Source of the DNA: Tabrizicola fusiformis
Lineage (GTDB): Bacteria > Pseudomonadota > Alphaproteobacteria > Rhodobacterales > Rhodobacteraceae
DNA length: 64,000 nt
Assembly: GCF_013328815.1 (NCBI RefSeq)
Contig: NZ_JABUHN010000015.1
Coordinates: 1-64,000 of the forward strand
Direction: 5' to 3'
This document shows positions 54,676-63,888 of this stretch, piece by piece. The notes below the pieces were generated by a model. The model did not search any database. It saw only the letters and a list, made by a program, of their open reading frames with translations, and was not told the origin of the DNA. Numbering within the stretch: the first letter of the stretch is position 1; every line of letters begins with the position of its first letter. The position numbers and the translations under genes are program-made.

Positions 54676-56411
54676 CCGTCCTCGAACGGATCCCATTCGT
54701 CTTCGACCTCGGGCAGGGCCTGGGCCGCGGCTTCGGCGGCCAGCGCCTCGGGCGTGCGGATTTCGGCGATCTTCGCCCCCGGAAAGGCCGCCATCACGGC
54801 CATCACCAGCGGGTTCGCCATTGCCTCGGCGCGGGCGGCATCCTCTTCGCGGTCGCGGTCTTCGGAGATGGTGGGCGCCCCGCCGGTCGAAACCACCGAA
54901 ACCCCCCAGCGCGCGCCGGTCCAGCCCTGCAACCGCTGCGAAAGCCGCGCGGCAAGGTCGGGCACGGCCCCAGGCGCCGGTTCAAACTCGATCCGGCCCG
55001 GCGCATAGCGGACCAGCCGCAGCCCGGTTTCCACCTCATAGAGCAGCTTCATGTCGCGCTTTTCGCGGATCAGTTCGACGATCTGCGGAAAGCCACTGTA
55101 AACCTGCAACTGCCCTTCGGCCAGCAGGGGCGCCGTGGCGGCCATGGCCGGCCCGCGCGCAGGCGCCATCGGTGCGCGCATCATCGGGGCATGAAGCGTG
55201 CCACCGCCACCGCCCGCAGGCGCTCCACCCGGCATCGGCGGGCGCGGTTCCGACTGCAGCTTGCGGATCAGGGTTTCCGGGTCGGGCAGGTCGGCCACAT
55301 GGGTCAGCCGGATCACCGCCATTTCGGCCGCCATCATCGCATTGGGCGCCAGTGCCACCTCTTCGATGGCCTTGAGCAGCATCTGCCACATCCGCGTCAA
55401 CACCCGCATCGGCAGCCGCGCCGCAAGGTCCAGCCCGCGCGCCCGTTCATCCGGCGGCACCGTGGGGTCGTCGGCGGCCTCGGGTGTGATCTTGATCACC
55501 GAAACCCAATGGGTGATCTCGGCCAGATCGCGCAGCACTGCCATCGGGTCGGCGCCGTCGGAATACTGTCCGGAAAGCTCGTTCAGCGCATCGGCCGCTG
55601 CCCCGGCCATGATCCGCTCGAAGAGGTCCAGCACCCGGCCCCGGTCGGCCAGGCCCAGCATGGCGCGCACCTGCGCGGCCGAGGTCTCGCCCGAGCCGTG
55701 GCTGATCGCCTGATCCAGAAGCGAGGTCGCATCGCGGGCCGACCCTTCGGCGGCCCGGGTGATCAGCGCCAGCGCATCGTCGGCAATCTGCGCGCCCTCG
55801 GCTGCGGCGATCTTGCGGAGCAGGCCCAGCATCACCTCCGGCTCGATCCGGCGCAGGTCGAACCGCTGGCAGCGCGACAGGACCGTGACCGGAACCTTGC
55901 GGATTTCGGTGGTGGCGAAGATGAATTTCACATGCGCAGGCGGCTCTTCCAGCGTCTTCAACAGCGCGTTGAAGGCAGAGCCGGAGAGCATGTGAACTTC
56001 GTCGATGATATAGATCTTGTAGCGGGCTGAAGCGGCGCGATAATGAACAGAATCAATGATTTCCCGAATGTCGCCGACGCCGGTGCGGCTGGCCGCGTCC
56101 ATCTCCATCACATCGACATGGCGGCCCTCGGCGATGGCGCGGCAAGGGTCGCATTTGCCGCAAGGCTCGGTCGTGGGGCCGCCCTTGCCATCGGGTCCGA
56201 CACAGTTCAGCCCCTTGGCGATGATCCGCGCCGTGGTGGTCTTGCCGGTGCCGCGGATGCCGGTCATGATGAAGGCATGGGCGATCCGGTCCGCCGCGAA
56301 GGCGTTCTTGAGCGTGCGCACCATCGCCTCTTGCCCGACCAGATCGGCAAAGGTCTCGGGGCGGTATTTGCGCGCAAGAACCTGATAGCCTTGCTCTGGG
56401 GCGTCCGTCAT
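54672..56411 (-). CDS. dnaX: DNA polymerase III subunit gamma/tau
   Basis: A 579-residue clamp-loader ATPase. Walker A is GIRGTGKT, the zinc module is CGKCDPCR after NCVGPDGKGG, Walker B and sensor regions follow (IDEVHMLSG, LLKTLEEPP), and SRCQRFDLRRIEP is present. The proline-rich middle (PMPGGAPAGGGG) joins the tau-specific C-terminal part, ending DEWDPFEDG. The start MTDAPEQGYQVLARKYRP fixes ATG 56411. A longer in-frame reading upstream is not real. No obvious frameshift site for a gamma form was noted. Confidence 0.96.
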   Translation of the reverse strand: MTDAPEQGYQVLARKYRPETFADLVGQEAMVRTLKNAFAADRIAHAFIMTGIRGTGKTTTARIIAKGLNCVGPDGKGGPTTEPCGKCDPCRAIAEGRHVDVMEMDAASRTGVGDIREIIDSVHYRAASARYKIYIIDEVHMLSGSAFNALLKTLEEPPAHVKFIFATTEIRKVPVTVLSRCQRFDLRRIEPEVMLGLLRKIAAAEGAQIADDALALITRAAEGSARDATSLLDQAISHGSGETSAAQVRAMLGLADRGRVLDLFERIMAGAAADALNELSGQYSDGADPMAVLRDLAEITHWVSVIKITPEAADDPTVPPDERARGLDLAARLPMRVLTRMWQMLLKAIEEVALAPNAMMAAEMAVIRLTHVADLPDPETLIRKLQSEPRPPMPGGAPAGGGGGTLHAPMMRAPMAPARGPAMAATAPLLAEGQLQVYSGFPQIVELIREKRDMKLLYEVETGLRLVRYAPGRIEFEPAPGAVPDLAARLSQRLQGWTGARWGVSVVSTGGAPTISEDRDREEDAARAEAMANPLVMAVMAAFPGAKIAEIRTPEALAAEAAAQALPEVEDEWDPFEDG

Positions 56412-56483
56412 CTTGCCTCGCGGGGGAATCGATCCCTTCCAACCTAAGGCGCCGCATCCCCGGCGTAAACCATCGGAGGCCCT

Positions 56484-56972
56484 ATGGCATTCAGCATTAC
56501 CGAAGTGCCGCTGCGGGCGGGCGTGGCGGGCCTGTCGCCGCTGCCGGGGCGCGAGGGCGATTATGCGGCCGATCTGGCGGCGCTCTGCGGCTGGGGCCCG
56601 GCGCTGGTGATTTCGCTGACCACCGGGGAAGAGATGGCGCGCAAAGGCGCGGGCAGGCTGGGCGATGATCTGGCCGCCGCCGGCATCGGCTGGGCGTTTC
56701 TGCCGCTGGCCGATTTCACTGCCCCGGATGAGACGCTGGCCACGCATTGGATGCTGATTGCCGAACGGGCGAGCGAGATCCTCGACGGGGGCGGGCGGAT
56801 ATTGGCGCATTGCATGGGCGGCTGCGGCCGATCCGGCGCCGCGGTGCTGCGCCTGATGATTGACGCGGGCGAAGAACCGCAGGCGGCCCTTGCCCGGCTG
56901 CGCACCCTGCGCCCCTGCGCGGTCGAAAAAACTCAACAACTGCGCTGGGCCACGGCGGGGGCGCTGTCATGA
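56484..56972 (+). CDS. Dual-specificity-like protein phosphatase
   Basis: A 162-residue phosphatase with the active-site loop HCMGGCGRSG (H-C-x5-R). An upstream segment VISLTTGEEMARKGAG and the Asp in LPLADFTAPDE may supply the general acid. It resembles small bacterial dual-specificity phosphatases of the CDKN3/DSP group. Substrates are unknown. The following mog gene overlaps its stop by four bases (ATGA). Confidence 0.82.
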   Translation: MAFSITEVPLRAGVAGLSPLPGREGDYAADLAALCGWGPALVISLTTGEEMARKGAGRLGDDLAAAGIGWAFLPLADFTAPDETLATHWMLIAERASEILDGGGRILAHCMGGCGRSGAAVLRLMIDAGEEPQAALARLRTLRPCAVEKTQQLRWATAGALS

Positions 56973-57499
56973 CCGCCCGTATCGCCATCCTGACCGTGTC
57001 CGACCGTGCCGCCCGTGGCGCATACGAAGACCGCGGCGGCCCCGCCTGCGAAGACTGGCTGCGCGCGGTCATCACCACCCCCGTCGAAATCCTGCGCCAG
57101 ATAACCGAAGATGGCGCCGCCCCCGTCGCTGCCGCGCTCACCGATCTGGCCGACACATGGGGCGCTGACCTGATCCTCGTCACCGGCGGCACCGGCCCCG
57201 CACCGCGCGACCGCACCCCCGAAGGCGTCGCGGCGGTGATCGACTTCGACCTTCCCGGCTTTGGCGAGGCGATGCGGACCGCCAACCTGCGTGTGGTGGC
57301 CACCGCGATCCTGTCGCGGCAGGGCGCGGGCGTGCGCGGCAAGACCCTGATCATCACGCTGCCCGGCAGCCCCAATGCGATCGGCTCCAGCCTCGATGCC
57401 GTCTTCGCCGCCGTGCCCTATTGCCTTGACCTGATCGGCGCCGCCCGGATTGAAACCGACCCCGCCCGGATCAAGGCCCACCGCCCGAAAACTGCCTGA
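56969..57499 (+). CDS. mog: Molybdopterin adenylyltransferase (Mog/MoaB family)
   Basis: A 176-residue MogA-type enzyme that adenylylates molybdopterin before molybdenum insertion. The N-terminus is ARIAILTVSDRAARGAYED, the MPT-binding loop is VTGGTGPAPRDRTPEG, and the GKTLIITLPGSPNAI motif lies near the end. It overlaps the phosphatase gene. A dispersed repeat begins seven bases after its stop. Confidence 0.94.
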   Translation: MTARIAILTVSDRAARGAYEDRGGPACEDWLRAVITTPVEILRQITEDGAAPVAAALTDLADTWGADLILVTGGTGPAPRDRTPEGVAAVIDFDLPGFGEAMRTANLRVVATAILSRQGAGVRGKTLIITLPGSPNAIGSSLDAVFAAVPYCLDLIGAARIETDPARIKAHRPKTA

Positions 57500-57505
57500 C
57501 TTGCC

Positions 57506-57538
57506 ATTTGCACCTTTCGAAATACTCCTGCCGGAGGC
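57506..57538 (-). repeat. ATACTCC-core repeat, single copy after mog
   Basis: Begins ATTTGCACCTTTCGAAATAC and ends CCTGCCGGAGGC, differing by only a few bases from the right arm at 39919-39951. It sits seven bases after the mog stop and before the convergent DUF4864 gene. Confidence 0.82.
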
Positions 57539-57564
57539 ATCGCCGCCAGCCAGAGGCACCCCCG

Positions 57565-57969
57565 TCAGGCACCCACCCCCGGCGCGGGCAACAGGCTGAC
57601 GCCGTTGATCTGCCAGCCCTCCGGCGTCTCGATCATCTCATAATCCAGAAGATACCCGCGCCCGGCCTGATCGGTCACCATCACCCGCTGGTAAAGCCGC
57701 CCGCCTTCGCTGCGCCTCTCCAGCATCCGCACGCTGCCGGGGTGATGCACCATCGGATAGCCCTGCGCGACCATGGCGCCGAAATTCTCGGGTGTGCCGA
57801 AAATGCCCTTGATGGTCGGGCTGGCAAAACTGAAGGCCAGCGCCATATCCCCGGCGCGGAAGGCATCGAACTGTTGCAGGATGGGGGCCTGAACCGGGTC
57901 GCTCTGGGCGCCCGCCTCCAGGGCGGCAATCACAGGTGCAAGGGCAAGCAGGATGGCAAGGCGGTGCAT
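57565..57969 (-). CDS. DUF4864 domain protein, exported
   Basis: A 134-residue protein with a Sec signal peptide (MHRLAILLALAPVIAALEAG). The mature SnoaL-like fold is recognisable in QFDAFRAGDMALAFSFASP, GTPENFGAMVAQGYPMV and a C-terminal LLDYEMIETPEGWQINGV. I assign it to DUF4864, a family without known function. It is probably periplasmic. Convergent with mog. Confidence 0.82.
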   Translation of the reverse strand: MHRLAILLALAPVIAALEAGAQSDPVQAPILQQFDAFRAGDMALAFSFASPTIKGIFGTPENFGAMVAQGYPMVHHPGSVRMLERRSEGGRLYQRVMVTDQAGRGYLLDYEMIETPEGWQINGVSLLPAPGVGA

Positions 57970-58024
57970 GGAAACCTCCTGTCGGATCAGGACAGAAGGG
58001 TAGGGCGCCAAGGCCCGGGGTCAA

Positions 58025-58060
58025 GCGGGCGCGGCGGTCGTTCAGGACCGCCGCGCCCGC
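58025..58060. terminator. 15-bp GC hairpin downstream of lysS
   Basis: GCGGGCGCGGCGGTC at 58025-58039 pairs perfectly with 58046-58060 around a six-base loop. The following T-run is weak on the minus strand, so termination is likely but not certain. Confidence 0.6.
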
Positions 58061-58069
58061 CTTGCAGGA

Positions 58070-59650
58070 TCAGGCCACCAATTCGCCCGCCAGCGCCCGG
58101 TCGATCAGCGCAACGGTCTCGTCCAGCCCATACAGCGCGATGAAGCCGCCAAAGCGCGGGCCTTCGCTGGCCCCCAGCAGCACCTCATACAGCGCCTTGA
58201 ACCAGTCGCGCAGCGGCTCGAACCCATGATCCTTGCCGACCGCATAGCAGATGTTCTGCAGCGCTTCGTCATCCACCGGCCCGTCAAAGGCCACCAGCCG
58301 CGCCCGCAGATCGGCAATCGCCGCGCGTTCCATGTCCGACGGCAGGCGGAACACCCGGGTGGGCGCAATCTTGTCGGCAAAGTAGCGCAGCGCATGGGCC
58401 GCGGCGGCATCGAGATCGGGGTGGGTTTCCGGGCTCGCCTCGGGCGCATAGCGTTTGATGAAGCCCCAGAGCCCCTTGGCATCCTTGGCCCCGGCCACCG
58501 AGGCGAGGTTCAGCAACATCGCAAAGGGCACCACCATCTTCGATCCCGGCGGCTTGCCGCCGTGGATGTGCCAGACCGGGTTGTTCACCTGCTGCTCGAT
58601 GTCTTGCGTCGGATAGGCGCGCAACTGCTGATGATATTCGTCCACCGCCTTGGGGATCACATCCCACCACAGCCGCTTGGCCGTTTTCGGCTTCTGATAC
58701 ATGAAGTAGCTGAGGCTTTCCGAAGCCGCATAGGTCAGCCATTCGTCGATGGTCAGCCCGTTGCCCTTGGATTTCGAGATCTTCTGGCCCTCGAAATCAA
58801 GGAACAGCTCATAGGTCATGTGGTTCGGCTTGCGCCCGCCCAGCACCTCGCAGATGCCGTCATAGATCGGGGTGTTGGTCGAGTGGTCCTTGCCATACAT
58901 CTCGAAATCCACCCCCAGCGCGGCCCAGCGGGCGCCGAAATCGGGCTTCCATTGCAGCTTTACATGGCCGCCGGTGACGGGAAGGGTCCATTCGCGGCCG
59001 TCTTCATCGTCAAAGGTGATGGTGTGGTTCACCGCATCAACATGCTTCATTGGCACATAGAGAACCCGCCCGGTTTCCGGGTGGAGCGGCAGGAAGCAGG
59101 AATAGGTCTGCTGCCGCTCTTCGCGCAAGGAGGCCAGCATGATCTTCATGATCGCGTCATAGCGTTCCGTCGCCAGCTTCAGCGTGTCATCAAAGCGGCC
59201 CGATTTGTAGAATTCGGTGGCGCTGATGAATTCATATTCAAAGCCGAACGTGTCGAGGAACCGGCGCAGCATGGCGTTGTTATGGGCGCCGAAGCTGTCG
59301 AACTGGCCGTAAGGGTCGGGAACAGAGGTCAGCGGTTTTTGCATGTGCTGGCGCAGCATCTCTTGCTGCGGCACATTTTCCGGCACCTTGCGCATTCCGT
59401 CCACATCGTCGGAAAAACAGATCAGACGGGTCGGGATGTCGGAAATCACCTCGAACGCGCGGCGGATCATCGTCGTGCGCGCGACCTCGCCAAAGGTGCC
59501 GATATGCGGCAGGCCCGAGGGGCCATAGCCGGTTTCAAACAGCACATAGCCCTTTTCGGGGTCTTTCTTTTCGTAACGTTTGAGGACCGCGCGTGCCTCT
59601 TCAAAGGGCCAGGCCTTCGACTTCAGTGCCGCATCGCGCAGGGTGGTCAT
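58070..59650 (-). CDS. lysS: Lysyl-tRNA synthetase, class I
   Basis: A 526-residue class I LysRS, the form used by alphaproteobacteria, archaea and spirochaetes instead of the class II enzyme. The HIGH-like motif is [14 protein letters not shown], the KMSKS-like loop is [11 protein letters not shown], and the alpha-helix cage domain fills the C-terminal half. The N-terminus [20 protein letters not shown] is family-typical. Downstream is a stable hairpin. No LysRS of the other class is in the window. Confidence 0.96.
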   Translation of the reverse strand: MTTLRDAALKSKAWPFEEARAVLKRYEKKDPEKGYVLFETGYGPSGLPHIGTFGEVARTTMIRRAFEVISDIPTRLICFSDDVDGMRKVPENVPQQEMLRQHMQKPLTSVPDPYGQFDSFGAHNNAMLRRFLDTFGFEYEFISATEFYKSGRFDDTLKLATERYDAIMKIMLASLREERQQTYSCFLPLHPETGRVLYVPMKHVDAVNHTITFDDEDGREWTLPVTGGHVKLQWKPDFGARWAALGVDFEMYGKDHSTNTPIYDGICEVLGGRKPNHMTYELFLDFEGQKISKSKGNGLTIDEWLTYAASESLSYFMYQKPKTAKRLWWDVIPKAVDEYHQQLRAYPTQDIEQQVNNPVWHIHGGKPPGSKMVVPFAMLLNLASVAGAKDAKGLWGFIKRYAPEASPETHPDLDAAAAHALRYFADKIAPTRVFRLPSDMERAAIADLRARLVAFDGPVDDEALQNICYAVGKDHGFEPLRDWFKALYEVLLGASEGPRFGGFIALYGLDETVALIDRALAGELVA

Positions 59651-59758
59651 CGTGCAATCCTCATTCCGGCCCGGAACCCTGTGCCCCGGACCCTGCCCCC
59701 TTAGTGCCGCGGCCCTGCAACGTCAACAATCGCAGGGCGGCGGCGGGGCAGGGCGGAC

Positions 59759-60331
59759 TTACAGCCCGGCGTAAAGATCGGTCACGAAGCTGCCTTTGAT
59801 CGCGGTGCAATCCTTGGGGTCGGGCGGCGTGTCCCAGTCGGCCGCCTTGCACAGGTCACCGGCAAAGCTGCCCGAAACCTTGCCCGTCGCGCCATCGAAG
59901 GCAAAACTGTCAAGCGTCACGGTGACCGGGGCCACACCCGCCGCGCCATTGACCCACAGCGCGGTCGCCATCGGGTCGGGCGTGTAATCGACCCGGCCCA
60001 CCACGCCGTCCTTTGCCGGATCGGCGGTGTATTCGATGCCGATGCTGAAGAGCCCGCCGCCCTCGATGCTTTCTGTCGCCATCACGGTCAGCAGCTTTTT
60101 CGCATCGGGGCCGGTGTCGTCGGGATTGACCGGCGTGACGGAACCCGAACCCACGCGCATCGTGTCATAGACCGAGCTGGAGGTGACATAGGACAAAGCC
60201 GTGTCGCCAAAGGTCCATTCGACCTTGCCGGAAATCTCAAGATCGGTGGTGTCGCCTTCCTGCGCCGCAAGGGGGCCAGAGACGAGTGCCAGAGCAATTG
60301 CGGCAAGGCCGCTCAGGGTAAGGTGTTTCAT
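59759..60331 (-). CDS. Exported hypothetical protein
   Basis: A 190-residue protein with a signal peptide (MKHLTLSGLAAIALALVSG then PLAAQEG). The mature part has beta-rich, Thr/Asp/Gly-rich sequence: VEWTFGDTALSYVTSSSVYD, GLFSIGIEYTADPAKDG and a pair of cysteines (DLCKAADW and KDCTAIKG), probably disulfide-linked. No named family is recognised. ATG 60331 is chosen because a signal peptide starts there; longer readings are unsupported. Confidence 0.72.
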   Translation of the reverse strand: MKHLTLSGLAAIALALVSGPLAAQEGDTTDLEISGKVEWTFGDTALSYVTSSSVYDTMRVGSGSVTPVNPDDTGPDAKKLLTVMATESIEGGGLFSIGIEYTADPAKDGVVGRVDYTPDPMATALWVNGAAGVAPVTVTLDSFAFDGATGKVSGSFAGDLCKAADWDTPPDPKDCTAIKGSFVTDLYAGL

Positions 60332-60482
60332 CCGGGGTTCCTGTGGGTTCGCGCACCCTTGCGGGCCTGGGGCCAAGAAACGGCATTGCGGGACAAAACG
60401 CAACCGTGCGGCGGGCGTCGCCCCTTGCCGCAATGTCTTGCCGGCCCTAGGTTGCAGGTCCGTTTGCAAAGAGGCCGCCGCG

Positions 60483-60902
60483 ATGACCGAAACTCCCCCC
60501 ATGTCCGCGCAGGATGCGCTGGTCGCCGTGATGGTGGCCTGTTCGGCCTCGGACCAGAACATGCGGACCGCCGAGCTGGTGGCGATTCAGCGCATGGTCA
60601 ACCATATGCCGGTCTTTGCCGGCTATGACCTCGACCGGGTGCGGCGGATCAGCCAGATCGTGTTTGACCTGTTCGAGGAAGAAGACGGGCTGGACGCCCT
60701 CTTTGGCCTGATCCGCGAGGCGCTGCCCGAGCGGCTGAACGAAACCGCCTATGCGCTGGCCTGCGATGTGGTCACGGCGGACGGCAAGCACAACGAGGTC
60801 GAGCTGCGGATGCTGGAAGAGGTGCGGCACGAGCTGCATATCGACCGACTGCACGCCGCCGCCATCGAATGGGGCGCCCGGGTGCGGCACATGCGGCCCT
60901 GA
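60483..60902 (+). CDS. TerB family protein
   Basis: A 139-residue all-helical protein of the TerB/DjlA-like family: MSAQDALVAVMVACSASDQN, MRTAELVAIQRMVNHMPVF and YALACDVVTADGKHNEVELR, where Asp and His in VTADGKH fit the metal-binding loop. TerB proteins occur with tellurite-resistance and stress operons, but stand-alone copies are common and of unknown role. Its 3' end meets that of dacB. Confidence 0.85.
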   Translation: MTETPPMSAQDALVAVMVACSASDQNMRTAELVAIQRMVNHMPVFAGYDLDRVRRISQIVFDLFEEEDGLDALFGLIREALPERLNETAYALACDVVTADGKHNEVELRMLEEVRHELHIDRLHAAAIEWGARVRHMRP

Positions 60903-60908
60903 CCGCCC

Positions 60909-62399
60909 TCAGACATAGCGTTCGCCCCAGCGGTGCAGAAGCTGGCCCTGCAACTTGCGTGCTCGTTTCAGCCATGCCTCACCGCCCGGCGGGCTTTCGC
61001 GGTCTTCCATCGGCAGGGCCGCCCGCCGGTCCGGGTCGGCTGACAGAATTGCAAAGGCAAGTTCGCGGCCCTTGGGCGGCTGGATGAACCCCGTAAGGGC
61101 CGAGACAAAGTTCAGCGTTCCGGTCTTGGCGCGCACCCTGACGGGGTGGTTTTCCACCGCGCGCCCCTCGCCGTCGCGCATTCCCATGTCGCGCAGGATG
61201 GCGGCAAGGTTGTGCCCCGAGGTGCGGGCCTGCCCCTGCCGCAGCGCCTCGGCCATGCCGCGCGCGGTGACGCGGGTTGCCGCCCCCAGCCCGGAGTGAT
61301 CGACGAAATCGCCCGGATGGCCCAGATGCCGCGCCGCCCAATCGCTCATCGCGCGGCCCGAACCGCGCAGCGTGCCCGCGCCGGAGGCGGCAAGCCCCAC
61401 CGCCTCGGCGGTGATGTTGGTGGACCAGCGCAGCATCCCGCGCAGCACGGCGTCCAGCGGCTCGCTTTCATGCCGGGCCAGTTCGCGGGCGGCCTCGGGC
61501 AGCGCGGTCAGCGGTTCCGCCCGGGGCAGGGCGATGCCCTGTGCGGCACAAAGGGCGCGGAATGCCTCGGCGACATAGGGCGCGGCGCGGCGCACCGGAA
61601 GCCAGCGGCTGCCTTCGGTGCCAAGGGCGGCCTGCGCCACGGTCCAATCCTCGGTCGTCTCGCGCAGGCGGTAGGTGAAGAGCGGCGTCTCACGCGGGGC
61701 AAGGTCCATGCGGGTCAGGTCGATCTTGGGCGCAAACCGCTCCCCCCTTGCATCCATCGAAATGGCCCAGCCGTCGCCCGCCTTCTTCCACTCGAAATAG
61801 ACCCGGCCGAAATTCAGGATCAGGCCGGAAAGGCCGGGGTTATAGCCCACCTGCTCGGGCTGGTCGGCGGCGATGCGGGGCAGGTCGGGCAGCGCACCGC
61901 TATAGGCCCGATAACGCCCCGAAACCGACCGCACCCCGGCGGCCCGCAAGGCCGCCGCCATGTCGCCCAGATCGTCGGTGTCCAGCGTGGGGTCACCGCC
62001 GCCTGCAAGGATCAGATCGCCCGCGATCTGGCCGTTCACCAAGGGGCCGGTGGCCAGAACCCGCGTGACAAAGCGGTGGTCGGCCCCCAGCCGTTCCAGC
62101 GCGTATAGCGCGGTGATGGTCTTGGCCGTGCTGGCGGGCGGCAGCGGCAGGTCGGCGCCGTATTCTTCCAGCACCTTGCCAGTGCCGGCATCGGCCAGGA
62201 TCAGCCCGGTTGCACCGCCCAGCTTTGCGTCGCGGATCAGGCGGGCGATGTCTTCGCCCGGAGCGGCGGTCGTGCCCGGTCGTGGGCGCGGAAAGGGCGT
62301 GGTCGCGGGCGCCTCGGCCCAGAGCGGTGCCGTGGCCCCGGCAAGGAATGCGCCGAACCCGCCCGCCATCAGGCCACGTCTTGTCAGTCTGTCGTTCAC
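60909..62399 (-). CDS. dacB: D-alanyl-D-alanine carboxypeptidase/endopeptidase (PBP4 type, S13)
   Basis: A 496-residue penicillin-binding protein that trims peptidoglycan cross-links. The active-site Ser-x-x-Lys is in PPASTAKTITALY, SxN is RWSTNITAEAV, and KTG is RVRAKTGTLNFVS. The N-terminus NDRLTRRGLMAGGFGAFLAG looks like a twin-arginine or Sec signal. I start at GTG 62399 with GGAGG eight bases upstream; the longer reading has no signal of its own. It follows nadD by 73 bases. Confidence 0.94.
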   Translation of the reverse strand: MNDRLTRRGLMAGGFGAFLAGATAPLWAEAPATTPFPRPRPGTTAAPGEDIARLIRDAKLGGATGLILADAGTGKVLEEYGADLPLPPASTAKTITALYALERLGADHRFVTRVLATGPLVNGQIAGDLILAGGGDPTLDTDDLGDMAAALRAAGVRSVSGRYRAYSGALPDLPRIAADQPEQVGYNPGLSGLILNFGRVYFEWKKAGDGWAISMDARGERFAPKIDLTRMDLAPRETPLFTYRLRETTEDWTVAQAALGTEGSRWLPVRRAAPYVAEAFRALCAAQGIALPRAEPLTALPEAARELARHESEPLDAVLRGMLRWSTNITAEAVGLAASGAGTLRGSGRAMSDWAARHLGHPGDFVDHSGLGAATRVTARGMAEALRQGQARTSGHNLAAILRDMGMRDGEGRAVENHPVRVRAKTGTLNFVSALTGFIQPPKGRELAFAILSADPDRRAALPMEDRESPPGGEAWLKRARKLQGQLLHRWGERYV

Positions 62400-62472
62400 C
62401 CCGGGGCACCTCCGCCCCAATTGCCTAACGGCGCTGGGCGGGCGGATCAAGCGGCGGGGCGGGAACAATCTG

Positions 62473-63096
62473 TCACGGCTGCGTCAGCACCGCCGCCGGG
62501 CTTTTCCATTCGCCGCGCGCCCGGATTTCGCTGGACGAGGCGCCGTTCATCGGCAGATCGACGAAGAGCCAGCTTGGCGGCGGATCGAAGGCCAGCGCCT
62601 TGCCGCGCGAAACCCGGTGCGTGCCATAGGTCCGCGCCGCCACCGAAAGCCGGGCCGCCACGCCCGAACCGGGCCGCGCCAGAACCGCCACCGGCACGGC
62701 GTTCAGAACGTCGCGCCAGCGCGCCCATTTGTGGAACTGCACCAGATTGTCCGCCCCCATCAGCCAGACGAAGGTGACCCCCGGGTAAATCGCCCGCAGC
62801 CGCGCGATGGTATCGGCGGTCAGCCGGGTGCCAAGGCGGCTTTCCAGATCGGTGACCCTGATGCGCGGATGGTCTTTCAGCACCGCCCGCGCCCGCGCCA
62901 TCCGGTCGGCCATCGGTGCCGGCTGGCGGGGTTTCAGCGGATTGCCCGGCGTGACCAGCCACCAGACCTGATCCAGCCCCAACCGCTTGAGCGCCTCGCG
63001 GCTGATATGGGCATGGCCTTCATGCGCAGGGTCGAACGACCCGCCCAAAAGGCCGATCACCATGCCCGGGCTGGCGGGGGGGAAGCCGGCTCTCAT
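62473..63096 (-). CDS. nadD: Nicotinate-nucleotide adenylyltransferase
   Basis: A 207-residue enzyme of NAD synthesis. The nucleotidyltransferase motif is [19 protein letters not shown], followed by [17 protein letters not shown] and the C-terminal ATP-binding ISSTxIR-like motif here reading [12 protein letters not shown]. It overlaps the HNH endonuclease gene by four bases and precedes dacB. Many Rhodobacterales carry nadD near obg/proB and rsfS instead, which are not seen here. Confidence 0.96.
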   Translation of the reverse strand: MRAGFPPASPGMVIGLLGGSFDPAHEGHAHISREALKRLGLDQVWWLVTPGNPLKPRQPAPMADRMARARAVLKDHPRIRVTDLESRLGTRLTADTIARLRAIYPGVTFVWLMGADNLVQFHKWARWRDVLNAVPVAVLARPGSGVAARLSVAARTYGTHRVSRGKALAFDPPPSWLFVDLPMNGASSSEIRARGEWKSPAAVLTQP

Positions 63097-63725
63097 GTGT
63101 CAAGGCCCCCGGGGCCATGGTGACGCTGGCGGTGGCAGTTCGGGCAAAGCGCGATGACATTGGCCAGCGTATCAGGACCGCCGCGGCCAAGGGGCAGGAT
63201 ATGATGCACCTCCAGAAAAGGCCGGCCCTGCGGGGTCATGAAGGGGGCGGGGCGTCCGCAATCGCCGCAATGACCGGCGGCGCGCCACAGCGCCTGCTGG
63301 CGAACCCATGCGGCGCGGATATGCCGCAACACCTCGGCCCGCGTCGCGGCTGCGGGAGAGAGGGCGGGCGAGCGCGCTGCCTCCACCACCGCCTCGTCCC
63401 AGTCCACGGCACCTGCCTCGGGGTGGCCAAGGCCAAGGCCGATCCGGCGATGGCGCAGCGGTTGAAAGCTGATCAGGGCGATCTCGGGCAGATGGTGTTG
63501 CATGTGCAATTGCATCTGGCGGGAGTCCATCAGCCGCTCTGCCCCGCGCGTCACAGGAATGCCGGCCAGTTCCATGGCCAGCCCGACCACGGGCTTGAGA
63601 TCCCAAGGTTCATTGTCGGCCGGGTCGATCACATAATGGCTGCGCGAAGGGCTGCGGAACGTGCCCGTTTCGCCCCGGCGAACCCGGGCCAGCGCGTCGA
63701 GAAAATGGGCGCGGGCAATCGGCAT
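63093..63725 (-). CDS. HNH endonuclease domain protein
   Basis: A 210-residue protein with a C-terminal HNH nuclease: [11 protein letters not shown] (first zinc pair), [20 protein letters not shown] (HH...N) and [13 protein letters not shown] (second zinc pair and final His). The N-terminal 120 residues ([20 protein letters not shown]) resemble a McrA-associated or uncharacterised region. The substrate is unknown; it may be a stand-alone defence or maintenance nuclease. It overlaps nadD by four bases. Confidence 0.82.
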   Translation of the reverse strand: MPIARAHFLDALARVRRGETGTFRSPSRSHYVIDPADNEPWDLKPVVGLAMELAGIPVTRGAERLMDSRQMQLHMQHHLPEIALISFQPLRHRRIGLGLGHPEAGAVDWDEAVVEAARSPALSPAAATRAEVLRHIRAAWVRQQALWRAAGHCGDCGRPAPFMTPQGRPFLEVHHILPLGRGGPDTLANVIALCPNCHRQRHHGPGGLDT

Positions 63726-63847
63726 CGGCGGTCCTTGCTGCGGATGTGACTGTTTCGGGGCGGGTGCCGGGGCTGTCAAGAATATTTGATCTTTGCGCCC
63801 TGTGCTGGCGGCCGGGGTCAAGATGAAAGCTTGCGGTCTGACTTATT

Positions 63848-63863
63848 TCTGACAATAGTCAGA
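63848..63863. promoter_or_regulatory. Palindrome upstream of the MarR-like gene
   Basis: TCTGAC-AATA-GTCAGA is a perfect inverted repeat, with further TCTGA units nearby. It lies 26 bases before the start of a putative regulator, so auto-regulation is plausible. Confidence 0.45.
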
Positions 63864-63888
63864 TAATACCCCTGACCAGAGTCTGATG

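Noticed and set aside
56412-56483. Possible SRP RNA next to dnaX
   Set aside because: The gap upstream of dnaX is too short and lacks the GGAAGG...GCAGC core of the SRP RNA.
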